DNA of 24,674 bases from Firmicutes bacterium UBA6132 (GTDB lineage Bacteria > Bacillota_A > Clostridia > Tissierellales > Sedimentibacteraceae): the NCBI GenBank assembly GCA_002435835.1, contig DIVM01000351.1, positions 5,285-29,958 on the forward strand. Direction: 5' to 3'. Within the stretch, counting starts at the first letter, position 1; each line of letters opens with the position of its first letter. Shown here piece by piece: positions 15,643 through 23,734 of the stretch. A program made the position numbers and the translations under genes. The notes beneath the pieces were generated by a model that saw only the letters and a program-made list of their open reading frames with translations, was not told the origin of the DNA and ran no database searches.

Positions 15643-16769
15643 TGGACAAGATAAGCAGCATTTTACATGATATTGAAAAAATAACACAAAATCCACATGA
15701 AATTATAAATAAGTATTTAAAGGATGAAGGGAAAAAAGCTATAGGTTGTTTTTTAGAATATTGTCCTGAAGAATTAGTATATGCAGCTGATATGCTTCCT
15801 GTTGGATTATGGGGGGGAGATGTTGAATTATCTTTAGTAAAAAAATATATTCCATCTTTCTTTTGTGCACCGGTACAACAAACGTTTGAACTCGCAATGA
15901 GTGGAAAATATGATTATCTATCAGGCGTAATAGTACCAATGCTTTGCGATACTATGAAAACGGCAGGACAAAATTGGAAAGTAGCAATCCCTGAAATTGA
16001 GTTCATCCCATTAGTTTATCCTCAAAACAGAAAAATAGAGGCAGGTATAGATTTTCTTTTAAGTGAATATAAGGAAGTTAAGAATAAACTTGAAAAAATT
16101 TGCAATAGTTGCATAACCGAAGAAGCTTTAATCAGAAGTATAAATATATATAATGAGTATAGAAAAGTTATGAGAGAGTTTACAAATATAGCACAGAAAC
16201 ATTTAAATATAATTACTCCAAAAATAAGACATAGTATATTTGAAGCTTCAAATTATATGGATAAAAAAATATATACAAATATTATTAATACATTAGTAAA
16301 CGAATTAAAAAAAATACCTGAGGCAAGTTGTTCCGGTAAGAAAGTTATTTTAACAGGCATATTGCTTAATTCAAAAGGTGTATTAGAAGCTTTAGAAGAA
16401 AATAAACTAACAGTAGTAAGTGATGATTTAGCCCAAGAAACAAGACAAATAAGAACAGATGTTCCAAAAGATGGGGTAAGTGCTATGGGTAGATTAACAA
16501 ATAGATGGAGGGACATGGAATGTTGTTCTTTACTTCTTGATCCGGATAAAAAAAGAAGTGACATGCTTGCAGATAGTGCTAAAAAAAGTGCAGATGGTGT
16601 TATAGTCTGTATGACGTCGTTTTGTGATCCGGAAGAATATGATTATCCTATTTTAAAGAAGAATTTTGAAGAGAAATCTATTCCTCATGTTTATATAGAG
16701 ATTAATGATCAGTCCTCTGTTGAACAAGTAAGAACAAGGGTGCAAGCATTTGCAGAGATGATTGATTAG
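15642..16769 (+). CDS. 2-hydroxyacyl-CoA dehydratase beta subunit (FldC/HadC type)
   Basis: A 375-residue partner of the preceding subunit. Cysteines at 36 and 41 (IGCFLEYCPEELVYA), 75 (PSFFCAPVQQ), 102 (MLCDTMK) and in MTSFCDPEEYDYP near the C-terminus supply the second 4Fe-4S cluster and match the HgdB/HadC/FldC pattern. EYCPEELVYAADMLPVGLWG is the family's N-terminal signature. It is coupled to the alpha gene by the TAATG overlap. No frameshift or missing cysteine is apparent. A 47-base gap without a terminator leads to the acyl-CoA dehydrogenase. Confidence 0.92.
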   Translation: MDKISSILHDIEKITQNPHEIINKYLKDEGKKAIGCFLEYCPEELVYAADMLPVGLWGGDVELSLVKKYIPSFFCAPVQQTFELAMSGKYDYLSGVIVPMLCDTMKTAGQNWKVAIPEIEFIPLVYPQNRKIEAGIDFLLSEYKEVKNKLEKICNSCITEEALIRSINIYNEYRKVMREFTNIAQKHLNIITPKIRHSIFEASNYMDKKIYTNIINTLVNELKKIPEASCSGKKVILTGILLNSKGVLEALEENKLTVVSDDLAQETRQIRTDVPKDGVSAMGRLTNRWRDMECCSLLLDPDKKRSDMLADSAKKSADGVIVCMTSFCDPEEYDYPILKKNFEEKSIPHVYIEINDQSSVEQVRTRVQAFAEMID

Positions 16770-16816
16770 ATAATTAAGAATAACAATATATAATTATAAA
16801 AATACGGAGGATAAGT

Positions 16817-17950
16817 ATGATATTTAATGAAATGCAAGAACTGATTAGAAAATCAGCTAAAGCATTTGCTGAAAAAGAAATAGCACCAATAGCAGCACAA
16901 ATTGATGAAAATGAAGAAGTGCCGGTAGAGCTTTTTAATAAAATAGCTAAAAATAATTACATGGGAATAACTATACCTAAAAAATACGGTGGAGCAGGTG
17001 CAGGATATGTTGCAATGGCAATAGTCATGGAAGAACTAGCCAAAAAGTGTGCATCAACAACTTTATTAATTACTTCTCCTAACTCACTTTTAGGGTTACC
17101 TATTCTTAATTTTGGAACAGAAGAGCAAAAGAGAAAATATTTAACACCGGTGGTAACGGGTAAAATTCAAGGAACCTTCGCTTTGACAGAGCCTGGAGCA
17201 TGTTCTGATGCAGCTTCAATAAAAACGACTGCCGCAAAAGATGGAGATTCTTATATATTAAACGGAAGAAAAACTTTTATAACAGCAGCTACGGTTGCGG
17301 ATTATGCAATAGTATTTGCTGTAACAGATACAGCTAAAGGATTAAAAGGAATAACAGCATTTTTTGTAGAGAGTAATACTAAAGGATATTCAGTCGGTAA
17401 AAAAGAGAGAAAAATGGGTGTAACGGGTTCACCAACAGCTGATATTATACTTGACAATGTAAGAGTGCATAAAGATAACATATTGGGCAAAGAGAGTGAA
17501 GGATTTATAATGGCTATGAAAACTTTAGATTCAGGTAGACTGATTGTTGCTGCACAATCATTAGGGATAGCACAAGCTGCTATGGATGAAGCAGTTAAAT
17601 ATGTTAAAGAAAGAGAGCAGTTTGGTAAATCATTATCTAAATTTCAAGGCATTCAGTTTATGTTAGCTGATATGGAAACAAAGATAAACTGTGTTAGAGC
17701 TTTAATATATGATGTTGCTCAGAAAAAGGATAATGGATTAAATATTTCAAATGAAGCTGCTATGGCAAAATATTATGCGTCAGAGACAGCTTTTGAGGTT
17801 GCGTCAAAAGCGCTTCAGTTACACGGCGGATATGGATATATGAAAGATTATCCTATAGAAAGAATATTCAGAAATTCTCGTGTAACAACAATTTATGAAG
17901 GAACATCTCAAATACTGCAAACAGTAATTGCTAAAAACTTATTTAAATAA
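16817..17950 (+). CDS. acdA: Acyl-CoA dehydrogenase acting as enoyl-CoA reductase with EtfAB
   Basis: A 377-residue FAD enzyme of normal family length. FALTEPGACSDAA is the flavin loop (the usual G-A-G-S-D reads G-A-C-S-D here). REQFGKSLSKFQGIQF and LQLHGGYGYMKDYPIER are conserved C-terminal segments. Glu361 in IYEGTSQI is the catalytic base of the short-chain/isovaleryl classes. In C. sporogenes the equivalent AcdA with EtfBA reduces cinnamoyl-type CoA esters to the propionyl-type CoA using NADH, linked to ferredoxin reduction. Here it directly follows the dehydratase and precedes etfB and etfA, so the same role is likely. GGAGG at about 16806-16810 is the ribosome binding site. The substrate remains open. 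Confidence 0.9.
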   Translation: MIFNEMQELIRKSAKAFAEKEIAPIAAQIDENEEVPVELFNKIAKNNYMGITIPKKYGGAGAGYVAMAIVMEELAKKCASTTLLITSPNSLLGLPILNFGTEEQKRKYLTPVVTGKIQGTFALTEPGACSDAASIKTTAAKDGDSYILNGRKTFITAATVADYAIVFAVTDTAKGLKGITAFFVESNTKGYSVGKKERKMGVTGSPTADIILDNVRVHKDNILGKESEGFIMAMKTLDSGRLIVAAQSLGIAQAAMDEAVKYVKEREQFGKSLSKFQGIQFMLADMETKINCVRALIYDVAQKKDNGLNISNEAAMAKYYASETAFEVASKALQLHGGYGYMKDYPIERIFRNSRVTTIYEGTSQILQTVIAKNLFK

Positions 17951-17968
17951 TATTTTTAGGAGGAAATA

Positions 17969-18757
17969 ATGAATATAATAGTATGTGCAAAGCAAGTGCC
18001 AGATTCATCAAAGGCTAAAATTGATCCGCTTACAGGCACATTAATAAGAGAAGGCGTGCAAAGCATATTGAACCCTGATGATGCAAATGCTTTAGAGGAA
18101 GCAATTCGTATAAAAGAAAACAATGAAAGTGTTAAGATAACAGTTATTACTATGGGACCTCCACAGGCAGAAGTAATGTTAAGAGAGTGCTTAGCTATGG
18201 GAGCGGATGAAGCGATTTTGTTAAGCGACAGGTCGTTTGTGGGTTCAGATACATGGGCAACTGCTAATACAATATCTGCTGCAATAAAAAAATCAACTAA
18301 TGCGGATATAGTTTTTGTAGGCAAACAATCAACAGATGGAAGTACTGCTCAGGTTGGTCCACAGATTGCTGAAAGATTAGGAATAGCACAGGTTACATGT
18401 GTACAGAAAGTAAAAATGTTAAAAGATAAAGAACTTCTTGTACAAAGACAGTTAGAAAATGGATATGAAAATATTAAAGTTAAAACTCCGGTTCTTTTAT
18501 CTGCAGTAAAAGAGTTAAATGAACCAAGATACATGTCTGTATTGGGGATTTGTGAAGCATATAATAAAGAAATACAAAAAATGTGTTTAAGAGATTTAGA
18601 TTTGAATGAAGAAGAAGTTGGATTAAATGCTTCACCAACAAAAGTTATTAATTTATTCAATCTTTCGTTAAAAGGAAAGGGTAAAATTTTTGAAGGTGAA
18701 TCAAAACAAATTGCTGATATTCTTATTAAAAAATTGAAAGAAACTCATTTAATATAA
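17969..18757 (+). CDS. etfB: Electron transfer flavoprotein beta subunit
   Basis: The 262-residue protein begins MNIIVCAKQVPDSSKAKIDP and contains LNPDDANALEEAIRIKE (about 31-47) and VGKQSTDGSTAQVGPQIAE (about 112-130). The second segment is the nucleotide/flavin-binding signature of EtfB. The N-terminal KQVPD and NPDDANALEEA segments are what clostridial, potentially bifurcating EtfB proteins show. AGGAGG at about 17959-17964 is the ribosome binding site. It carries electrons between NADH/ferredoxin and the acyl-CoA dehydrogenase encoded just upstream. Bifurcation is inferred from the operon type, not proven by residues I can check. Confidence 0.93.
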   Translation: MNIIVCAKQVPDSSKAKIDPLTGTLIREGVQSILNPDDANALEEAIRIKENNESVKITVITMGPPQAEVMLRECLAMGADEAILLSDRSFVGSDTWATANTISAAIKKSTNADIVFVGKQSTDGSTAQVGPQIAERLGIAQVTCVQKVKMLKDKELLVQRQLENGYENIKVKTPVLLSAVKELNEPRYMSVLGICEAYNKEIQKMCLRDLDLNEEEVGLNASPTKVINLFNLSLKGKGKIFEGESKQIADILIKKLKETHLI

Positions 18758-18780
18758 ATATCTTAATCGGAGGAAGAGTT

Positions 18781-19788
18781 ATGTCTTTGAAAAAAGCAGA
18801 ATGTAAATATGAAAATGTATGGGTATTTGTTGAAGTAAGTATGGGACAAATAGTACCAGTTGTTATAGAATTATTGGGTGAAGGAAGAAAGATTGCAGAT
18901 AAATTATATCAAAAACTTTGTGCTGTACTTTTAGGCGATGATTTAGATAGTATTCCACAAACTCTTATCAGCTATGGTGCAGATATTGTGTATACAGTAA
19001 ATGATAAATATCTTAAAAATTATACAACCGATGGTTACACATCAGTAATATGTAATCTAATTGAGGAAATGAATCCTGAGATAATGTTGTTTGGTGCTAC
19101 ACAGTTGGGCGGAGATTTAGCTCCTAGAATAGCAGCAAGAGTAAATACTGGGCTTACAGCAGATTGCACAATACTTGAAATTGATGAACAAACTAAAAAT
19201 TTAAATCAAACAAAACCTGCTTTTGATGGAAATTTAATGGCAACTATTGTGTGTCCAAATCACAGGCCACAAATGTCTACTATAAGGCCAGGTGTAATGG
19301 ATAAAGCCGTTAAAGATAACAGCAGAAAAGGTGAAATAATTAAACTTGGCTGCAATATAAACAGTTCTGGCATAAGAACTGAATTAATAGAAGTAGTTAG
19401 CAAAAAAATAGAAAAAGTGTCTTTATCGGATGCTAATGTTATAGTAGCAGGTGGTATGGGTCTTGGAGGTCCAGAAGGATTTGAATTATTAAAGAAGCTT
19501 GCTGATAAGCTTGGTGGAACAATAGCTGCAACTAAAGCAGCTGTAGATGAAGGATGGATTGAACATTCTTATCAGATTGGACAAACAGGTATGACTGTTA
19601 AACCTGAAATTTATATTGCATGTGGAATATCAGGAGCAGTACAGCACATATCAGGTATGCATGAATCAAAAACTATAATTGCAATTAATAAGAATAAAGA
19701 GGCACCTATTTTTGATATAGCTGATTATGGATTGGTTGGGGATTATAAAGAAGTAGTTCCTTACTTGATTGAAAACATAAATAAATAA
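18781..19788 (+). CDS. etfA: Electron transfer flavoprotein alpha subunit
   Basis: A 335-residue EtfA without the extra N-terminal ferredoxin domain found in some anaerobes. The C-terminal FAD domain is complete: DEGWIEHSYQIGQTGMTV (257-274), PEIYIACGISGAVQHISGM (275-293) and PIFDIADYGLVGDY (309-322). The FAD loop that usually reads GGRG is AGGMGLGG (223-230), with Met226 in place of the common Arg. That Arg tunes flavin potential in many ETFs, so the change may matter. CGGAGG at about 18768-18773 is the ribosome binding site. It is the last gene of the seven-gene operon. No clear terminator separates it from the regulator, which has its own promoter. Confidence 0.93.
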   Translation: MSLKKAECKYENVWVFVEVSMGQIVPVVIELLGEGRKIADKLYQKLCAVLLGDDLDSIPQTLISYGADIVYTVNDKYLKNYTTDGYTSVICNLIEEMNPEIMLFGATQLGGDLAPRIAARVNTGLTADCTILEIDEQTKNLNQTKPAFDGNLMATIVCPNHRPQMSTIRPGVMDKAVKDNSRKGEIIKLGCNINSSGIRTELIEVVSKKIEKVSLSDANVIVAGGMGLGGPEGFELLKKLADKLGGTIAATKAAVDEGWIEHSYQIGQTGMTVKPEIYIACGISGAVQHISGMHESKTIIAINKNKEAPIFDIADYGLVGDYKEVVPYLIENINK

Positions 19789-19790
19789 AA

Positions 19791-19819
19791 TTGTGAAAAC
19801 AAATAAAATTATGTATAAT
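19791..19819 (+). promoter_or_regulatory. Sigma-A-type promoter of the SARP regulator
   Basis: TTGTGA (19791-19796) and a perfect TATAAT (19814-19819) are separated by exactly 17 bases. They lie just after the etfA stop, with the start codon at 19857. This gives the regulator its own promoter with a leader of about 30 bases. Confidence 0.65.
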
Positions 19820-19856
19820 AATTATAAATGATTTTATTTATGTTAGGGGATACCTT

Positions 19857-22688
19857 ATGAATATTTATGTTAAGTATTTAGGAAAGCCGGAAATTTATTT
19901 AGATAATAAAATTGTGGATATTCAACAAAAAAAAATAAAGATGCTTTTTTTGTATTTGCTTTTTAATGGAAGCTGTACAAGGGATGAATTGGCATCTATG
20001 TTTTGGTGTGATTATGATGAAAGCAGTGCTAAAAGTAATTTAAGAAATAGTTTATATAAATTAAAAAATATTATTAATGAGAATATAATTTTAACTAAAG
20101 GCAATACATATGTACAAATAAATCAAAGCATATATATAAAAAAAGATGTAGATATATTTATAACAGAGAATAATGATGAAAGTCTTTTACAGCTTCAAGA
20201 TGTTGTTTTCTTGGATAAAATATTTTTAAAGAATTGTTTGGAATTTGAAAATTGGGTACTAAGTATTAGAAATATATACGATAAAATGCTTATTGATAAA
20301 CTTCAGAAAGGACTGAATTCCAGTATAAAAAGCAATTCAACAAAATTGATCGAAAAATATTCCATAAGAATTATAGAAATTGATTCTTATAATGAATATG
20401 CATATAAAAGTCTAATAAAAAGTTATTTAATGAAAGGATTATTTAATGAAGCTATTAAGTTATTTGTTTCCTTGGAAAAAGTATTAAGAAAGGAACTTGG
20501 AATAGAGCCGGAAGTTGAAATTAAAGAATTGTATAAAAAAGCTGTACAAATGAAACAAATGAAAAGTGGAGCTAATAAAAATTCAAATTTGTATTATAAA
20601 CATATGACACAGGTAGCTGTTCTTAAAGAAGAATATAAAAAATATATAAACAATAAGGATTATTCTAATTGTGTTTTATTTGGTAATATTGGAATGGGTA
20701 AAACTAAAATTATTAATCATTTTATTGAAGAATTAGGTATTAAGGATCATTGTATACAGATTGATGCCTGGATTTATGATGAATGTACAAGTTATTATAT
20801 TATAGAAAGAATAATAAATTGCTTTATAAAAAAATATAAATTAAATATTCAAAAAGTTATTTGTGATGAAAATACCAATAGACAATTAGTATATATAAAA
20901 CATATAGAACGCATAATAAATTATTTATCTAAAGAAGGAAAAAAGGTAGTTTTAGTATTAAATAACTTAGAGTCTTTTGATGATGAAAGTTTTAAAATAA
21001 TTTGCTCTCATTTTTTAAATACATTTAACAATAATATTTTTATAGTTGTAGAATACTGTCAAAATTTTAAAGCAGATACAAATATTATTTTAAAGTTAGA
21101 ACTTTTGCCCAATATAAAAATGTTGAGAATTGAACAATTAAATCTAAATGAGACATATGAATATTTAAACTATTCAATAAAAGAGCAAATAGACTTAAAT
21201 CCAGTATTTGAACTTGCATATAAAGATACTCAAGGCAATCTTATGTTTTTGAATGATGTAGCAAATAATATAAAGAATGAATCTATTTATTCTAATAATC
21301 TTAGCAAAAACTCTATAAAAAATATTAATGGATTGTTTGCCAGTTTATCAAAAAATGAAAATCTATTTTTAGAATTTCTTTGCATATTTGAAAATGGAAT
21401 AGAAATAAATACATTTTCAGAAGTTTTAAATATACCGGTAATTGATGCTTTAAGCACATTTAGTAAATTATATAACAGGGAATTAATAGTAGATATAAAA
21501 ATTGAAAATCATTTAGTAGTTAAAATAATATATAAAATTATTAGAGATTATTTATATAATCGTATGGCTAATTTTAAAAAAATGGAGTTGCATGAGATTA
21601 TAGCAAGATATTATGAGCAGAAATATAAAGGTAATATAAAGGATTATTTTTATTTATCAGAACTGGATTATCATTTTAAATACACATATAATCAATATGA
21701 TAAATTATATTATGAGATGTTGCATATAGAATATAGGTTAGATTATTCTGATGAGTTTTTCCCTACTATAAAAAGTAATAATATAATTTTAAATGATTTT
21801 ATGTTTTTTAATAGAAGTGAAGTATATAAAAAATTTGATGAATTTAAAGAACAGCTCAATTCAATAGAAGATATGCTTGCAACAGAAAAATTATGTGAAT
21901 TAGAGATGAAAATTAATTTTTTAATAGGTAGGACTTTAAATAGAGATGGTAGGAGGGAAGAAGGTATACAATATATAAATACATTGGTTGATATGGCACA
22001 AAAGGTTAATAATGAGGATATGTTAGTTAAGGGATATCTTGAAACAATATATTATGGAGTTAAAAAAGCGGATAGAAACTTTATGATGAAATATATAGAA
22101 CAATGCAAAAAATTACCTAATATAAGCAAATATAAAGTGGAAATAGGTATACTTTATCGAATAGAAGCATTATGTAATATAATTGATAAGAATTATGAAA
22201 ACGCCAAAATACTATTATTAAAATCAATTGAAGTATTTGAAAGCCCTAAACTAAAAAGTTCGAATTATATTAATGTTGCAGCTGCATATGATTATTTAGG
22301 ATTAATGTATCGAGAGCAAAAAAAATATTATGAATCAGCAGAATATATAAAAAAATCAATAAATATATGTATAGACAAACATGTTAAAAAAAGTTTGGAT
22401 TTGTTTTATAATGATTTAGGTTATACGTATTTTCTTGATAATAAAATTATAGAATCAGAAGAGTGTTTCCGAAAAAGTTCGGAAATCTATGATATGTTCG
22501 GAACATATTGGTTAAGATCAATAGTAGAAAGCTGCATGTCAATGATTTCTTTAAATAATGGGGATAAAAATAAAGCATTGGAATATTTTAGAAGGGCAGA
22601 AATTTTTAGTAAAAAAGATATGACAAACGAAGAGCTTAATGTTTTAGAAGGGGCAAGGGAATTGTTAATGAAATATGATGTGGTTTGA
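19857..22688 (+). CDS. SARP/BTAD-type transcriptional regulator with AAA and TPR domains
   Basis: A 943-residue protein with four parts. Residues 1-95 form a winged-helix DNA-binding domain of the OmpR/SARP kind (QKKIKMLFLYLL, RDELASMFWCD, NLRNSLYKLKNII). Residues about 97-235 are the BTAD helical domain, ending in LRKELGIEPEVEIKELYKKA. An AAA/NTPase region follows, with Walker A GNIGMGKT at 276-283 and LVLNNLESFDDE (366-377) in the Walker B place with Asn for the usual Asp. The C-terminal half (about 680-940) is TPR-like (YINVAAAYDYLGLMYREQK, YNDLGYTYFLDNK, KALEYFRRAE). No HTH is seen at the C-terminus. GGGG at about 19846-19849 is a modest ribosome binding site. Position suggests that it controls the upstream operon or hutH, sensing a metabolite through its TPR/NTPase part (inference). 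Confidence 0.8.
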   Translation: MNIYVKYLGKPEIYLDNKIVDIQQKKIKMLFLYLLFNGSCTRDELASMFWCDYDESSAKSNLRNSLYKLKNIINENIILTKGNTYVQINQSIYIKKDVDIFITENNDESLLQLQDVVFLDKIFLKNCLEFENWVLSIRNIYDKMLIDKLQKGLNSSIKSNSTKLIEKYSIRIIEIDSYNEYAYKSLIKSYLMKGLFNEAIKLFVSLEKVLRKELGIEPEVEIKELYKKAVQMKQMKSGANKNSNLYYKHMTQVAVLKEEYKKYINNKDYSNCVLFGNIGMGKTKIINHFIEELGIKDHCIQIDAWIYDECTSYYIIERIINCFIKKYKLNIQKVICDENTNRQLVYIKHIERIINYLSKEGKKVVLVLNNLESFDDESFKIICSHFLNTFNNNIFIVVEYCQNFKADTNIILKLELLPNIKMLRIEQLNLNETYEYLNYSIKEQIDLNPVFELAYKDTQGNLMFLNDVANNIKNESIYSNNLSKNSIKNINGLFASLSKNENLFLEFLCIFENGIEINTFSEVLNIPVIDALSTFSKLYNRELIVDIKIENHLVVKIIYKIIRDYLYNRMANFKKMELHEIIARYYEQKYKGNIKDYFYLSELDYHFKYTYNQYDKLYYEMLHIEYRLDYSDEFFPTIKSNNIILNDFMFFNRSEVYKKFDEFKEQLNSIEDMLATEKLCELEMKINFLIGRTLNRDGRREEGIQYINTLVDMAQKVNNEDMLVKGYLETIYYGVKKADRNFMMKYIEQCKKLPNISKYKVEIGILYRIEALCNIIDKNYENAKILLLKSIEVFESPKLKSSNYINVAAAYDYLGLMYREQKKYYESAEYIKKSINICIDKHVKKSLDLFYNDLGYTYFLDNKIIESEECFRKSSEIYDMFGTYWLRSIVESCMSMISLNNGDKNKALEYFRRAEIFSKKDMTNEELNVLEGARELLMKYDVV

Positions 22689-22763
22689 TTTATTGTGGAT
22701 TTAGGTAAGCGCATAATATGTTCTTTCAAACTTTAGTTGTATCTTCCTCCATAATTTAAATCA

Positions 22764-22780
22764 GCCTTTCCATAAAAGGC
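22764..22780 (+). terminator. Small hairpin after the SARP gene
   Basis: GCCTTT (22764-22769) and AAAGGC (22775-22780) pair perfectly over a 5-base loop, followed by AATTTTC. It is short with a weak U-tract, 76 bases after the stop codon. Confidence 0.4.
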
Positions 22781-22850
22781 AATTTTCAAATAATTCTTTT
22801 TCATTTTAATTTCCTGCTTTCTTTATTAAATCTTATTAAAATAAAAGGGG

Positions 22851-22877
22851 CTGTCTCAAAAATAGTTTTTGAGATAG
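22851..22877. terminator. Hairpin in the IS end
   Basis: CTGTCTCAAAAA (22851-22862) and TTTTTGAGATAG (22866-22877) pair with one mismatch over a 3-base loop. Such hairpins at IS1182 ends can also stop transcription entering the element. Confidence 0.5.
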
Positions 22878-23389
22878 TGTACCACAATTTTTTAAAAAAA
22901 GAAATAGTCTAAATTACTTCTTTATAATAAGAAAATATTTTAGGCTATTTCCGTTTTTAGGGTATAAGAAATAAAGGCCATAAAACCATCTGAAAAATTT
23001 AATAGATTTAATTTTCGATTATGCAATTTCTTTTTCATAAAGTAACTGATTGCATTTATCATTTTGTATTTTCTGATGCAATTTATTTATATTAAATCCA
23101 AAACATAGAAGCAGAAATTCAACATAAACATTTTTTTGCCTCTCGTTAAAAATTGCCTGTAACCATAATCTTCTTTTAAAGCGCCAAAGGCTCCTTCAAC
23201 TTATATTGAACGATTCATTCGTAGCATTATTCCTTTTGGAGTTGTTATATTGTTCATGGATTTTGAACGTTTATCAATAAAAATTTTAGATGTATCCATT
23301 CATCGATTTCATTTAGCCTTGGTACACTTTGATTTCACTGGACAATTTTCGCAGCTTTCGCATTCATAAGTTGTAATTTCTTAAAAAAA

Positions 23390-23446
23390 TTATAATTGCA
23401 GTAGAAAACCTCTTATTTCTTCATAGTTTTGTGTTATGATTTTCAT
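23390..23446 (-). pseudogene. 18-codon start fragment, probable IS transposase N-terminus
   Basis: On the minus strand a CGGAGG ribosome binding site (complement of 23455-23460) lies eight bases before an ATG at 23446, and a TATAAT box is at the complement of 23488-23493. The frame reads MKIITQNYEEIRGFLLQL and stops at 23390. The intact start signals and the cut-off frame suggest the 5' end of the transposase gene joined to its C-terminal remnant by an internal deletion. I cannot confirm that both pieces come from the same element. Confidence 0.4.
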
Positions 23447-23517
23447 AGCATGAACCTCCGTTTTTGATAGTTGATTGTAGTAATTCAATTATACTATAAA
23501 CGTTGGTTTCATGCTAT
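23445..23517. repeat. 10-base inverted repeat around the fragment's start
   Basis: ATAGCATGAA (23445-23454) and TTCATGCTAT (23508-23517) are perfect reverse complements 53 bases apart. The pair spans the minus-strand promoter and ribosome binding site of the small fragment, so its mRNA leader could fold over its own start. It may be part of an element's end. Confidence 0.45.
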
Positions 23518-23734
23518 TTATTTGTTGAATAATATTGAATTTTCAAGGTTCATATATGTTTTTACAACTGCGAAGTTTAAGTTAATTATATATCGTCACG
23601 TGAATTACAAAATAAATCATTAAAATTTTAATAACATAAGCATATGACGATAAAATATTTGTTAACTGACGTTTTGGATACGTTTTAGTGTTATTATATT
23701 GACACAACATATTTTAAAGGAGAAGGAGTAGATT
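23518..23734. other. Spacer and leader upstream of hutH
   Basis: No gene is visible. The region ends in a strong AAAGGAGAAGGAG ribosome binding site (23716-23728). TATTAT (23692-23697) is a possible -10 box, but no -35 hexamer stands at a normal distance, so I do not assign a promoter. Confidence 0.4.

Larger units (their letters stand above)
22847..23460 (-). mobile_element. Decayed IS1182-family insertion sequence
   Basis: The end at 22847 reads GGGGCTGTCTCAAAAATAG, a typical IS1182-type terminal repeat. On the minus strand, 23372 to 23019 encodes pieces of the transposase C-terminus. YECESCENCPVKSKCTKAK (the zinc-finger-like cysteine segment) is followed by stops. Then come LRMNRSI-stop-VEGAFGALKEDYGYRQFLTRG and, after a one-base frameshift, KNVYVEFLLLCFGFNINKLH with a stop at 23019. 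In intact members the stop is a Gln in the RSIQVEGAFG motif. About two thirds of the transposase is missing and no matching terminal repeat is found at the other end. The element is dead and separates the regulator from hutH. Confidence 0.8.
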
